From the NCBI RefSeq assembly GCF_007970805.1, contig NZ_CP042433.1:496001-560000 (forward strand): a DNA stretch of 64,000 bases. The letters run 5' to 3'. Under the pieces are notes generated by a model. The model was not told the DNA's origin and searched no databases. It was given only the letters and a program-made list of their open reading frames with translations. Every line of letters starts with the position of its first letter. Position 1 is the first letter of the stretch. Source of the DNA: Flavisolibacter ginsenosidimutans (lineage in GTDB: Bacteria; Bacteroidota; Bacteroidia; Chitinophagales; Chitinophagaceae). Both the position numbers and the translations under genes were made by a program. Positions 1 to 7,563 of the stretch are shown here, piece by piece.

Positions 1-561
1 CACTTTTGTCGTTGTGTTATACTTGTACGTTCCGTTGCTGCCGGCTTGAACGTACTTGCCGTTTGTCAAAAAACGAATGAAGTAAATCCTTTGAAACGTA
101 CCGCCCTGGTGAACGCTGTATTCGCCCATCGGCATGTCTTTCGGTGCGGGTTTGGCAATGGGTTTTATCTCGTTGGTGGACGTTGTAGCGGCTGTTGAAA
201 CAAGTGTGCACGGACTGAATTGAATCTTGCCCGTGGCGCCTGCAAAAATGCGGCTTAGCGGACCGTTCACCGTTACCAAGCTGCCTTCTGCCAGCGCACG
301 GTTTGCCGCATTGTCCGGAAGAATAAACTCGATGTAGGAATCAAAATCGTTTGTAGTAATCATCAGGTACACTTCGCCGAACGCAACGGTTTTGTGTTTG
401 ATTTTTCCACCGCTGACTTGCAGGTTCTGCCCTTCGTATTTCGCTTTGGCCGCGGTGAAGCCGGCTTTGAACTCGGCGTACAGTTGTTGAGCGGTAACGG
501 GTGTTTGAGCTTTGCCAAACGCGGTCGTGCAGATCAAAAAGAAGAGTGCAATTGTTTTCAT
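1..561 (-). CDS. Secreted OB-fold (tRNA_anti-like) protein, 3' end outside window
   Basis: The frame is open from an ATG at 561 down to base 1 (187 codons, no stop), so the gene continues beyond the left edge. It starts MKTIALFFLICTTAFGKAQT, a typical Sec signal peptide with cleavage after the AQ, so the product is periplasmic or exported. Residues about 27-115 (LYAEFKAGFTAAKAKYEGQNLQVSG, then VYLMITTNDFDSYIEFIL and GSLVTVNGPLSRIF, ending in SPCTLV) have the pattern of the tRNA_anti-like OB-fold found in many Bacteroidota secreted proteins: an alpha helix, 'G..L.VSG', a strand pair, 'G..VTV.G', and a final Cys. The second part (MGEYSVHQGGTFQRIYFIRFLTNGKYVQ) looks like a separate beta-rich domain. 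The ligand is unknown. The fold assignment is by pattern only. Confidence 0.75.
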   Translation of the reverse strand, partial: MKTIALFFLICTTAFGKAQTPVTAQQLYAEFKAGFTAAKAKYEGQNLQVSGGKIKHKTVAFGEVYLMITTNDFDSYIEFILPDNAANRALAEGSLVTVNGPLSRIFAGATGKIQFSPCTLVSTAATTSTNEIKPIAKPAPKDMPMGEYSVHQGGTFQRIYFIRFLTNGKYVQAGSNGTYKYNTTTKV

Positions 562-1280
562 TTGTTTTCGAAGAGTTTTATTGCTCACGCAATATACAAT
601 GCGACCGCTTTTCTCAAAACGTGGAAAGTAAACGCAAATTGATTTTTTCTTCGCTACCGTTGTTGCCGTTCCCGGCAGCCTCGCGTCTATAGTTGCGCAA
701 GATGAGGATGCCGGTACGTTACGAAAAAGCACCGTAAGCGTTAAGGTTGCAAGTAAACTGGTTTCTTTTTTTAAGAACGATGCGGATGGCAAAGACCTGA
801 ATAATTGTTAAAGGCTTGAAAACAAAAACGGATAAGGCAAGGTGTTTTTTGTGTTTGGCTTTCGTGGGTAATTTGTTTCGAAACGCTTTACTGTCAAAGC
901 TTTCCTTAGGATCCAACGACTCTGAACTTGTTTATATAACCGGCAAATTGATTTCGTAAGCGGCTACTTGCTCTTTTATTTTTGCTTTCAGGATCATCAG
1001 TGATCAATGTACCCAAGCGGCAGATCGTTGCATTCCTTTCTAATGGTTGCTTCAACCAATTGTCTGCCAAATTTTTTAGAACTAAAATGGAAAAACTATG
1101 AAAAAGTTAATCGTCATTCTTCGGAAAATGTTTGAAGCAACCATGGCCCATCCGCTGCCATAATAAACGGTCGTTTCCACTTCAGTACGTATTTCTTAAC
1201 GGTATCCAGTCTGGTTTGCGTTTAAAAGGGTTCATTCTTTTAATGCAGTTATCGGGGCTGTGTGCACAAAACATTCAACA
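562..1280. other. Long intergenic stretch with no convincing large gene
   Basis: About 720 bases separate the leftmost gene from the small ORF at 1281. Short open frames on both strands (for example 719-916 minus) have atypical composition and no family resemblance. An exact TAnnTTTG word (TATTTTTG, 977-984) lies on the plus strand, and a 21-codon frame beginning MKKLIVILRKM (1098-1163) follows it. The stretch may be the promoter and leader of the small gene at 1281. Confidence 0.5.
590..620 (-). promoter_or_regulatory. Candidate Bacteroidota-type promoter for the leftmost gene
   Basis: On the minus strand TTTTG (+ strand 615-619) is followed about 18 bases later by TATATTG (590-596), close to the Bacteroidota -33 TTG / -7 TAnnTTTG pattern. 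The ATG at 561 lies about 30 bases downstream. Motif-based inference only. Confidence 0.35.
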
Positions 1281-1424
1281 ATGGATTTACACAATAATCA
1301 CAAGACAAACAAAGACACGGCAGACAAAACACCCGCAATTCACAAACTGTATAATCTTCTGTATGCAGGAAAAATATCACTGCCCGATTATTTCAGGGCG
1401 GTAAAAATGCTGCAAGGCCATTAG
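1281..1424 (+). CDS. Candidate small protein of 47 residues
   Basis: An ATG at 1281 opens 47 codons ending in TAG at 1422-1424. The N-terminal third is hydrophilic (MDLHNNHKTNKDTADKTP). The rest (AIHKLYNLLYAGKISLPDYF, then RAVKMLQGH) could form two short amphipathic helices. Codon use resembles neighbouring genes, and a strong hairpin with a T run follows 48 bases downstream at 1473-1512, as expected for a plus-strand unit. There is no recognisable family. It could be a real short regulatory or structural protein, or a chance frame. Confidence 0.4.
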   Translation: MDLHNNHKTNKDTADKTPAIHKLYNLLYAGKISLPDYFRAVKMLQGH

Positions 1425-1472
1425 GTTGGTATAAAGCTTTGCAGACTTTACTTATAAATCGTTGCAACATTC

Positions 1473-1512
1473 AATCGCAGCCCAATCCTTTAATTGGCGC
1501 TGCGATTTTTTA
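1473..1512 (+). terminator. Intrinsic terminator after the 47-residue ORF
   Basis: AATCGCAGC pairs with GCTGCGATT, and an inner CAAT pairs with ATTG around a short loop; the right arm runs into TTTTTT. The orientation fits a plus-strand transcript from the small ORF ending at 1424. Confidence 0.7.
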
Positions 1513-1604
1513 TACTATTAGCTGGAAAGAAATGAAGTGGCGATAATGCGGCTTGGAAAAATTCGACAAGTTTACGGCCTGTATTTTCATTTGGACAACA
1601 ATGC

Positions 1605-1636
1605 AAAAAAGGCTATCGCGAAATAGCCTTTTTTAT
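1605..1636 (-). terminator. Terminator downstream of the lipocalin-like lipoprotein gene
   Basis: AAAAAAGGCTAT and ATAGCCTTTTTT form a near-perfect stem around a five-base loop. The A and T runs on either side allow termination in both directions; the minus-strand gene ending at 1661 is the obvious user. Confidence 0.7.
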
Positions 1637-1660
1637 GCAACTGCAAACGGTTTGTTTCTG

Positions 1661-2245
1661 CTATAGTTTCGATAGAATTATGTGCGCATTTTCATTCGGG
1701 TTGATGCTGTCTATGTAAACAGCAGTCAGCGTTTTTTTGCTGATGAAATAATTCTCGTTCAGGCTTATCAGCGGAAGGCTCGTTCCAATCGTCATGGTAA
1801 AGCCGTAAGGACTGCTGCCATAAACCGGAATGCCATAATAAAACACCGCATCCTGGTAGTGCCAGCTACCGATGGTTTGGTTTCCCCGGTCATTGGCAAT
1901 CAGGCTGCCATCGGTATTGAATGTAAAAACATAGTTGGCAAATTGCGACGTATTGTTGTCGTTGCCCTGCACGAAAGAGGCAATTTTCCAGGTGCCTACC
2001 GTGACGATATCCACTACAGGAAGTTGAGACGTAGTGGTGTCGGTTGGTATAAATGTACTGCCACCGCCTCCGCCGCCATTACTGCCACCACCACCGGTGC
2101 CGCCTCCGCTACCGGAAGAATTTTTACCGGGATCATAACTGGTGCGAGCCGGGTTTTTAAGGGTTGCATCTTTTTGACAGCTTTGCAAAGCCAGGCAGCC
2201 TGCGCTCATAAAAAGGAACAATGCGGGAGTAAGAATGTTCTTCAT
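1661..2245 (-). CDS. Lipocalin-like lipoprotein with a Gly-rich linker
   Basis: The 194-residue product starts MKNILTPALFLFMSAGCLA and has a lipobox-like LQSC, so it should be a lipoprotein. After the Cys comes a Lys/Asn/Ser-rich stretch and then a run of about 20 almost pure Gly/Ser residues (roughly 43-63), a flexible tether. The C-terminal domain (about 80-194) begins VGTWKIASFVQGNDNNTSQF and continues with FTFNTDGSLIA and GSWHYQD, the beta-strand pattern of Bacteroidota lipocalin-like domains (GTWxI...F..DG.l....G.W.y). No ligand can be inferred. The gene is monocistronic between the terminator at 1605 and the inverted repeat at 2340-2399. Confidence 0.75.
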   Translation of the reverse strand: MKNILTPALFLFMSAGCLALQSCQKDATLKNPARTSYDPGKNSSGSGGGTGGGGSNGGGGGGSTFIPTDTTTSQLPVVDIVTVGTWKIASFVQGNDNNTSQFANYVFTFNTDGSLIANDRGNQTIGSWHYQDAVFYYGIPVYGSSPYGFTMTIGTSLPLISLNENYFISKKTLTAVYIDSINPNENAHIILSKL

Positions 2246-2594
2246 GTTACTACTTGTTGTTTTAATTGGGATGAATGATTAATTGAACGAACAAGTAGTA
2301 GTAAAAACAAGAAGAAAAAACATAACCGTTTGCAACAAGTATTTTCTTCGGTTTGTTGAGTGGTATGATGTTTAACCAAACAACGAACCGAAGAAAATAG
2401 AATGCGAGCAAATGGAAACACCGGGACAGCAAAAGCATCGGTACTTCGTAAAAACATTCACCCGTCATTCGGTGTTTGGAAGAATACTTCAAATAGCGAG
2501 GAAACTTTCTGCTGTTGATAATTAAATCGAAGAACTTAAAGTTTCAACGACTGCGACAGTGCGCCCAAACCACACTGGATTTTTTGCACCCACA
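2246..2594. other. Intergenic stretch carrying a long inverted repeat
   Basis: These 349 bases hold no convincing gene; two overlapping minus-strand frames rich in Phe, Leu and Tyr have unlikely composition. The notable content is the 19-bp inverted repeat at 2340-2399, listed separately. Confidence 0.55.
2340..2399. repeat. 19-bp near-perfect inverted repeat
   Basis: The left arm 2340-2358 (TATTTTCTTCGGTTTGTTG) pairs with the right arm 2381-2399 with a single T-G wobble; the loop is 22 bases. The stem is long and AT-rich, with no T run directly after either arm, so it is not a classical terminator. It could be a transcribed hairpin, an mRNA-stabilising 3' structure for the gene ending at 2595, or a small mobile repeat. 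Confidence 0.7.
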
Positions 2595-3053
2595 TCAGGC
2601 ATCCGGAATATTCGGCTCTACCAATTTGGTCAATTTTTCCAGCGACTCTTGCCAGCCCAAATAGCACATCTCGGCCGGTATCATGGAAGGAATGTTTTCC
2701 TGCAAAATTTTTATCTCGGTGCCAACCGAAACCTTGCGCAGCCAAACCGACGTTGTCATTTCGCCGGGCAGATTTGGATCGTCGAACGTGTCGGTATATT
2801 TGATAAACTCGTTGGGTGTGAGTTCTAAATATTTGCCGCCAAAGGAATGCCCATTGCCCGTGGTGAAATTGTGAAACGACATTTTGAAGATACCGCCTAT
2901 CTCCGCGTTCATTTCGTGAACGGTACAAAGAAAGCCGTACGGCGGCAGCCAGGAAGCCACTGCAGTAGCTTGGGTAAAGGCGCGGTAAACTTTTTCCGGT
3001 GAGGCTTTTAAAACGCGATGCAGGGAAACGCTGTTGTTGGTCATATTGTTCAA
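2595..3053 (-). CDS. SRPBCC / AHSA1-like (START-superfamily) protein
   Basis: The 152-residue cytosolic protein opens SVSLHRVLKASPEKVYRAFT, the standard beta-strand plus helix start of the AHSA1-like (Hsp90 ATPase activator homologue) branch of SRPBCC. It continues SWLPPYGFLCTVHEMNAEIGG and ends with a C-terminal helix (GWQESLEKLTKLVEP). Length and order match the family, which usually binds hydrophobic ligands; the ligand here is unknown. A second Met four residues in is an alternative start. A paralogue-like VOC protein (3195-3611) lies upstream on the same strand, a common pairing in Bacteroidota accessory regions. Confidence 0.85.
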   Translation of the reverse strand: MNNMTNNSVSLHRVLKASPEKVYRAFTQATAVASWLPPYGFLCTVHEMNAEIGGIFKMSFHNFTTGNGHSFGGKYLELTPNEFIKYTDTFDDPNLPGEMTTSVWLRKVSVGTEIKILQENIPSMIPAEMCYLGWQESLEKLTKLVEPNIPDA

Positions 3054-3194
3054 TTTAGTTTGTTGAGGTATTTGATTTAAAAACGATTCAAAAAGATCAA
3101 CCCGGGTTTAGTCAAACAGTCTAACGGTCCGCTGGGTAAATCTCGTTATTGACGGTAGAAAATGTTGAGCAGGGAACGCTATCAAATGACACTC

Positions 3195-3611
3195 TTAGCT
3201 TTCGTTAAGAAGCATCCATGACGTTCCAAACTTGTCACGCAGCATCGCAAAGCGGTTTGCAAAAAATGTCTTTTCCATCTTCATAAAAATCTCACCACCT
3301 TCCGCAAGCAGCGCATAACTACTTTCTGCTTCTTCCGCAGTGTCAAAACGCAGGGTGAGATAGGCGCTGCGCATGGGTTCTGCGTGTGGAATATCGGCTC
3401 CCATCAGCACCGTGTTGCCAATCTGAATTCTTGCGTGAAGAATGGCGTTCCTAAAGTTCTCCGGCAGCCTTGATGCATCTGGATTCTGCTGCTGTGTCAT
3501 CATCATTGTAATCTTGCCGCCAAGATGCTGTTCGTAAAACCGGAATGCTTGTTCGCAATGACCGGGATAGTTTACATAAATGTCAAGCCTTGGTGAAAGT
3601 TGCTTGTCCAT
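3195..3611 (-). CDS. VOC-family (PhnB/YjdN-like) protein
   Basis: The product is 138 residues from the chosen ATG at 3611 (MDKQLSPRLDIYVNYPGHCE); the open frame extends upstream without homology-like sequence. LDIYVNYPGHCEQAFRFYEQ is the classic 'yl.f.g.ceeAi.fY...lGg' opening of PhnB-like vicinal-oxygen-chelate proteins. The middle (ILHARIQIGNTVLMGAD) and end (MLRDKFGTSWMLL) also match, including 'D.FGt.W'. Members form beta-alpha-beta-beta-beta dimers; many are annotated as demethylubiquinone methyltransferase-like without proof. No enzymatic function can be assigned. It is divergent from the DUF1569 gene at 3838, with the inverted repeat 3697-3753 in between. Confidence 0.85.
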   Translation of the reverse strand: MDKQLSPRLDIYVNYPGHCEQAFRFYEQHLGGKITMMMTQQQNPDASRLPENFRNAILHARIQIGNTVLMGADIPHAEPMRSAYLTLRFDTAEEAESSYALLAEGGEIFMKMEKTFFANRFAMLRDKFGTSWMLLNES

Positions 3612-3696
3612 GATTGTTGTTTTAGTAAGGGAATAACGGCTGTAAAAATGGTGCAATCATTTCAAATGAGAAGGGAGAATCGCGACAAGTTGCGGT

Positions 3697-3753
3697 GCGA
3701 ATTGCGGCAAATTCAAAAAGGAAAACCGCGGTTGACAGATTGCCGCAATTCGC
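3697..3753. repeat. 14-bp perfect inverted repeat between divergent genes
   Basis: GCGAATTGCGGCAA at 3697-3710 is exactly complementary to TTGCCGCAATTCGC at 3740-3753, with a 29-base loop. It lies between the start of the VOC gene (3611, minus) and the DUF1569 gene (3838, plus), so it could be a paired operator or a leader hairpin. Confidence 0.7.
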
Positions 3754-3837
3754 CATTGCTTTTGTCGCAACAATACCTTTGCTTTTTGCCTGTTTGTTTT
3801 CAACTTTGTCGTTAGCGCTTCTTCAAATCACAAGCAA

Positions 3838-4281
3838 ATGAAATCTGTTTTAAACGAGTCTGCAAGGGAAGAATTGATCAGCCGCATTCGAACACTAAAC
3901 GAGAGCGGCAAAGCGCGGTGGGGAAAAATGAATGCTTACCAAATGGTGCATCACTGTGTGCTTTGTGAAGAAATGTACCTTGGCAAGACGGCGCACAAGC
4001 GTTCGTTTATGGGCCGCTTATTTGGCAAAATGGGACTGAAGAACATTCTGAATGAAGGCAAACCGTTTCCGAAAAATGCTCCCACGGCAGATGCGTTTAA
4101 AGTAAGGAAGCTAAGCGGAGATGTAGAACCCGAGAAGGAAAGATGGATTGCCCTGCTTGAGGAATACAAAAATTACCCGGATGATTACGTGCATTGGTTC
4201 TTTGGGAAAATGACGCGGGAGCAAGTTGGCCGTTTTGTTTACAAGCACAACGATCACCATTTGCGGCAATTTGGTGCATGA
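3838..4281 (+). CDS. DUF1569 / DinB-like protein
   Basis: The 147-residue protein matches the DUF1569 branch of the DinB-like four-helix-bundle superfamily. Helix 1 (REELISRIRTLN) is followed by GKMNAYQMVHHCVLCEEMYLGK, where the His pair is the usual metal-ligand region. The C-terminal helix has HNDHHLRQFGA, the second His cluster typical of the superfamily. The biochemical role of DUF1569 proteins is not established; related DinB-like proteins include thiol-dependent transferases. It has no signal peptide, so it is cytosolic. It is probably monocistronic, since 312 bases separate it from the next gene. Confidence 0.85.
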   Translation: MKSVLNESAREELISRIRTLNESGKARWGKMNAYQMVHHCVLCEEMYLGKTAHKRSFMGRLFGKMGLKNILNEGKPFPKNAPTADAFKVRKLSGDVEPEKERWIALLEEYKNYPDDYVHWFFGKMTREQVGRFVYKHNDHHLRQFGA

Positions 4282-4593
4282 GTTCATCAAATTCTAAGGC
4301 ATAGTAAAGAGGAGAGAAGTTTCGCTGTTTCTCTATTCTCGTGCACTGCTTGTTTGTGCCTTCGCTTTGTTAAAATCCTTTGGTTGCGGTGCTTTTTTTG
4401 AGACTTCTGAGCCTTCTCAATACCCTTGCCTGCTTTACAAAACTGCCACCGGATCAACAAGAAAGACATTCAAAGAGTACATCCGGCCTGGAGCCAATGA
4501 ATACGCCAGTGTTTGTCTGCGTTTGCTGGCAGAATCTTTGTAAAGGCAGTTAGGCCACGCATTTTTTACGACAGATTATTTTAAAAGACAACC
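4282..4593. other. Intergenic stretch, no supported gene
   Basis: A plus-strand frame is open from about 4300 to a TAA at about 4551 without any ATG, and its sequence resembles no family I recognise. The last 30 bases before 4594 should hold the promoter of the SYLF gene, but no good TAnnTTTG word is visible. Confidence 0.45.
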
Positions 4594-5142
4594 ATGAAAA
4601 AGAACACTATTTTTCGCCGGACGGTGATGCCGCTGTTGATGGCAGCGCTGTTCGTATCCGTTTCCGCTTTTTCGCAGAACTCAAAAGACAAAAGACTAAT
4701 TGAAGACAGCAAAGAATCGCAAGCAGCTTTTGTGAAGAGCGACAGCCTGATGCAAAGCTTGTTTGCAAACTCATACGGATACGTCATCTTCCCGAATATT
4801 GGAAAAGGCGCCATCGGCATCGGCGGGGCTGCGGGAAACGGAATTGTTTTTGAAAAAGGCACTCCCGTTGGAAGCGCAAAAATGAAACAGGTGAGCATCG
4901 GTTTTCAATTTGGCGGCCAAACGTACCGCGAGGTCATCTTCTTTGAAAACCAAGCCGCACTTGATCGTTTTAAAGAAAACAAATTTGAATTTGCTGCCCA
5001 GGCTTCAGCGGTAGCGGTAACGAAAGGTGCTTCAACCAACGTCAAGTACAGGGATGGCGTGATGGTATTTACGCAGGAAAAAAGGGGACTGATGTACGAG
5101 GCATCAATCGGCGGACAGAAGTTTGATTATACGTCGTTTTAA
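4594..5142 (+). CDS. Secreted SYLF (YSC84-like lipid-binding) domain protein
   Basis: The 182-residue product starts MKKNTIFRRTVMPLLMAALF with cleavage after SAFSQ, a Sec signal peptide. The rest is a complete SYLF domain: the SYGYVIFPNIGKGAIGIGGA motif, then GNGIVFEKGTPVGSAKMKQV, SIGFQFGGQTYREVIFF and a closing KRGLMYEASIGGQKFDY. In eukaryotes SYLF domains bind phosphoinositides; the bacterial secreted forms are presumed to associate with membranes or the envelope, but their substrate is unknown. It stands alone and ends just before a 16-bp perfect hairpin (5210-5251) shared with the convergent gene at 5314. Confidence 0.9.
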   Translation: MKKNTIFRRTVMPLLMAALFVSVSAFSQNSKDKRLIEDSKESQAAFVKSDSLMQSLFANSYGYVIFPNIGKGAIGIGGAAGNGIVFEKGTPVGSAKMKQVSIGFQFGGQTYREVIFFENQAALDRFKENKFEFAAQASAVAVTKGASTNVKYRDGVMVFTQEKRGLMYEASIGGQKFDYTSF

Positions 5143-5209
5143 AATTTATAGACCATTCTGTACGATTAGATGAGAACAAACAAGGGCAGCATCTGCATCA
5201 GAAATATAT

Positions 5210-5251
5210 AAACGTCTCCGCCTGAGTATATGGCTTCAGGCGGAGACGTTT
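5210..5251. terminator. Strong bidirectional hairpin terminator
   Basis: AAACGTCTCCGCCTGA (5210-5225) pairs perfectly over 16 bp with 5236-5251 around a 10-base loop. It sits between convergent genes ending at 5142 (plus) and 5314 (minus). T-rich sequence follows on the plus side (TTTAAGTTTTAAG). Confidence 0.8.
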
Positions 5252-5313
5252 AAGTTTTAAGAACGGTAGAAATAAATCATCGAGTTATAAATCGTATTCA
5301 GCCAAAGGATGGT

Positions 5314-5577
5314 TTACCGGTCTGTTTCTTCGTCCGTGCTTTCTTCTATCCGTTCACCGGCGCCTCCGGCAGTATCGTTCCGGCCAATTGCTGTGCCCAA
5401 TGCGGCCGCATCACTTACATTGTCCACCGGTATGCCAATCCGGTCGGCAACGGCTATTCTTTCCTCCAGTGATAATTCTGACAATTCGTTAAACTGCTCT
5501 TTTCGTTCCCTGTCAAGGTTTTCTGTGTTTTCAGATCCTTGTTGGTTTTGTGGATTGCTTTCTCTATCGTTTACCAT
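5314..5577 (-). CDS. Small hydrophilic acidic protein, function unknown
   Basis: The 87-residue product has no signal peptide or membrane segment and is very rich in Glu, Asp, Asn, Arg and Gln. One short helical block (ELSELSLEERIAVADRIGIP) is followed by a disordered tail. The tail contains NDTAGGAGERIEES, which resembles DDQTAGGAGLAAGERGSS in the unrelated-looking hydrophilic protein at 13889-14266. Such composition suggests a stress or hydration-type protein, but this is inference. It is convergent with the SYLF gene and isolated from the propeller gene upstream. Confidence 0.65.
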   Translation of the reverse strand: MVNDRESNPQNQQGSENTENLDRERKEQFNELSELSLEERIAVADRIGIPVDNVSDAAALGTAIGRNDTAGGAGERIEESTDEETDR

Positions 5578-5654
5578 ACAAACTGTTTTCTATTGTTGCG
5601 CAACGTTGGTGCCACTTGTGAAAGAAATTTTCATTTTGCAGGCAACAGCAGGTT

Positions 5655-5678
5655 TAACCCGGAGAGTTTACCGGGTTA
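5655..5678. repeat. Small inverted repeat TAACCCGG / CCGGGTTA
   Basis: Two exact 8-base arms (5655-5662 and 5671-5678) around an 8-base loop lie about 80 bases upstream of the minus-strand gene starting at 5577. This may be a terminator-like hairpin of the propeller gene or an operator. A second imperfect stem (GACAAACCC/GGGTTTGTC) lies at 5704-5734. Confidence 0.45.
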
Positions 5679-5816
5679 CAATTGGTAAGATGCTGTAGAG
5701 AAGGACAAACCCCGGTTGCGGGCCAGGGTTTGTCGTTCATGATTTTATTTTTAGTGCTTGATAGAAAACTGCGGTTGAGAACAGGGCAGTCAGTTAAGGT
5801 AAATCAGCGAGGAGCA

Positions 5817-7241
5817 TCAATACATCATACCCGAGTCGCCCGAATAATCGGCAGTTGTTGCCGATGTCATAATCAGAGGGCTTGAGGTCATTGTGCCGCC
5901 GGGAACAGCAAAGCGCCAGCGTTCCGTACCCGTCGCGGCATCAAACGCATAAAAATAACCGGTGCCACCACCGCCCACGTAAACCGTATTGTTTGAGACA
6001 GCAGGGCTGGCGCTGTTTGCCAGGACTTGCTTTTTCCACAAGGTGGCGCCACTGGCTGCATCCAGCGCATAAATATTTAGATCATCAGTAGTAATGTAAA
6101 GACGACCGTTTGCTACGCAGGGGCTTGATGAAATGCCCGTGTTTTGAAGTTTCTCCCAAACCAATTGTCCAGTGGATGCATCCACGGCAAACAAACTTCC
6201 TTTGTGCGTAAACGTGGCAATATCGTACCATGAGCCAATGTACACAATACCGTTGGCAACGGTTGGACTTGACTGTTCAAGCGAAATGCCGCCTGCGGAA
6301 AAGCGCCATTTTTGTTTGCCCGTAAGGGCATCGACCGCATAAAGATAACCGTCGCGGCTTCCGACATAAATTACGCCGTTCACCAGCGCAGGTCCGGACT
6401 GGTTAATCATCGCACCCGTAGCAAAACTCCACTTGAGCGAACCCGTTGCGTTGTCAACCGCATAAAGGTTGTTGTCCGAGCATCCGAAGTACACCGTACC
6501 GTTGGCAATAGTGGGACTAGCGCTGATGTTTCCGCGGGTATTGAAACGCCATTTGATAGCGCCGTTTGCAGCGTTGATGGCAACAAGGTAATCATCGTTG
6601 CAACCAACGTAGATCGTTCCGTTCACTACAACGGCATCCGATTCAATGCCCGTTGTACCAAGAAGCGTACGCCACTTTACGTTGCCCGTTGGCGCATCAA
6701 AAGCATAAACGTAATCGTCAATGCCGCCCACATAAACGGTATTGTTTTCGTAGGTCGGGCTGGAGTAAACAAAGCTTGCCGTGCCCACATACTTCCATAC
6801 AAGCGCCCCGGTTTCGGCATTCACCGCATAAAAATTTTTGTTGCTGCTGCCGAAATAAACAATCGGAGTCGTTGTGGTTAAAGAAACAATCACCGTGTAT
6901 TTTACTGACGAACCGTCTGCTGCGGTAACCGTATAAACAACGGGTTTGGTAAAATCCTGCGGCACGCCGCTGGCCGGAGAGATACTTTTCCCTTTAATGA
7001 TGATTTCCGGTGTAAGCCCGTTTCGTTCTGTGTTTGCCGGCAACGTAACAGCGATGGTGTCGTTTTTAATTACGACCGTTGCATCAGACGGCTTGAAGTA
7101 AGTGCCGTCAACGCGTTTGAGCGAAAAAGCAACAACTTCTTTAGTCGAATCAGGCGTGTCGCTTTTTTGACAGCCCGAAAGGATCAGATTCAAAGAATAG
7201 ATGCCAAGAAAAAGTAAGGGCAGGGAAAGCAGTTGTTTCAT
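5817..7241 (-). CDS. PQQ-like beta-propeller lipoprotein
   Basis: The 474-residue product from the ATG at 7241 begins MKQLLSLPLLFLGIYSLNLI and has lipobox LSGC. Residues about 28-120 form an Ig-like domain of the DUF5018 type (VVAFSLKRVDGTYFKPSDAT ... VVYTVTAADGSSVKYTVIVS). From about 125 there are at least seven propeller blades of the PQQ/BamB pattern, each carrying 'YAVDA.TG...W.f' and 'sP...ngtvYvG' (examples FYAVNAETGALVWKYVG and LYAVDALTGKQKWRFSAGG). No PQQ ligands or dehydrogenase domain are visible, so it is probably a binding or scaffold propeller on a membrane surface. An upstream in-frame Met 14 residues earlier lacks a signal-like context. It stands alone. Confidence 0.88.
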   Translation of the reverse strand: MKQLLSLPLLFLGIYSLNLILSGCQKSDTPDSTKEVVAFSLKRVDGTYFKPSDATVVIKNDTIAVTLPANTERNGLTPEIIIKGKSISPASGVPQDFTKPVVYTVTAADGSSVKYTVIVSLTTTTPIVYFGSSNKNFYAVNAETGALVWKYVGTASFVYSSPTYENNTVYVGGIDDYVYAFDAPTGNVKWRTLLGTTGIESDAVVVNGTIYVGCNDDYLVAINAANGAIKWRFNTRGNISASPTIANGTVYFGCSDNNLYAVDNATGSLKWSFATGAMINQSGPALVNGVIYVGSRDGYLYAVDALTGKQKWRFSAGGISLEQSSPTVANGIVYIGSWYDIATFTHKGSLFAVDASTGQLVWEKLQNTGISSSPCVANGRLYITTDDLNIYALDAASGATLWKKQVLANSASPAVSNNTVYVGGGGTGYFYAFDAATGTERWRFAVPGGTMTSSPLIMTSATTADYSGDSGMMY

Positions 7242-7563
7242 GAAACAATGATAAAAAGGATTTGCGAGAAATCTTATTGCCACGAATTACTTGGCGGTGG
7301 CTGCTTACAAAAAGAATAAAAGAGCGGCTTTAGCCACAATCTAGGGCCAACAGTTTTATTTTTTTACTTCACCGCAGTGAATTGAAACAAGTAAAGTGGT
7401 AGTGCTGCCGTTGGCCCGGTAACAAAACAATACATGCTTCCTGCGTCAGGCTAAATTCTTTTTTCAAATTGGATGAATCCAGTTGCCAAACATTCCTTCG
7501 ACACACCGGTCCTTAATAAAACTTGCGCGGGAATAACAGGAGAACTCAAACAGGCAAGTCATT
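7242..7563. other. Intergenic stretch with a spaced inverted repeat
   Basis: No gene is visible. GGGCCAAC near 7346 is complementary to GTTGGCCC near 7412, enclosing an AT-rich loop with a second weak stem; this could be a folded leader or a 3' structure for the gene ending at 7564. Confidence 0.4.

Noticed and set aside
719..916. 65-codon minus-strand frame
   Set aside because: No recognisable family, atypical composition and no promoter or terminator that fits.
1098..1163. 21-codon frame starting MKKLIVILRKM
   Set aside because: Too short to support without conservation data; mentioned only as part of the intergenic description.
2242..2492. Two overlapping minus-strand frames rich in Phe/Tyr/Leu
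   Set aside because: Unlikely composition and they cross the inverted repeat 2340-2399.
4300..4551. Open plus-strand frame ending KEYIRPGANEYASVCLRLLA
   Set aside because: No start codon, no family match and a composition heavy in Cys, Phe and Leu; treated as chance or a very decayed remnant.
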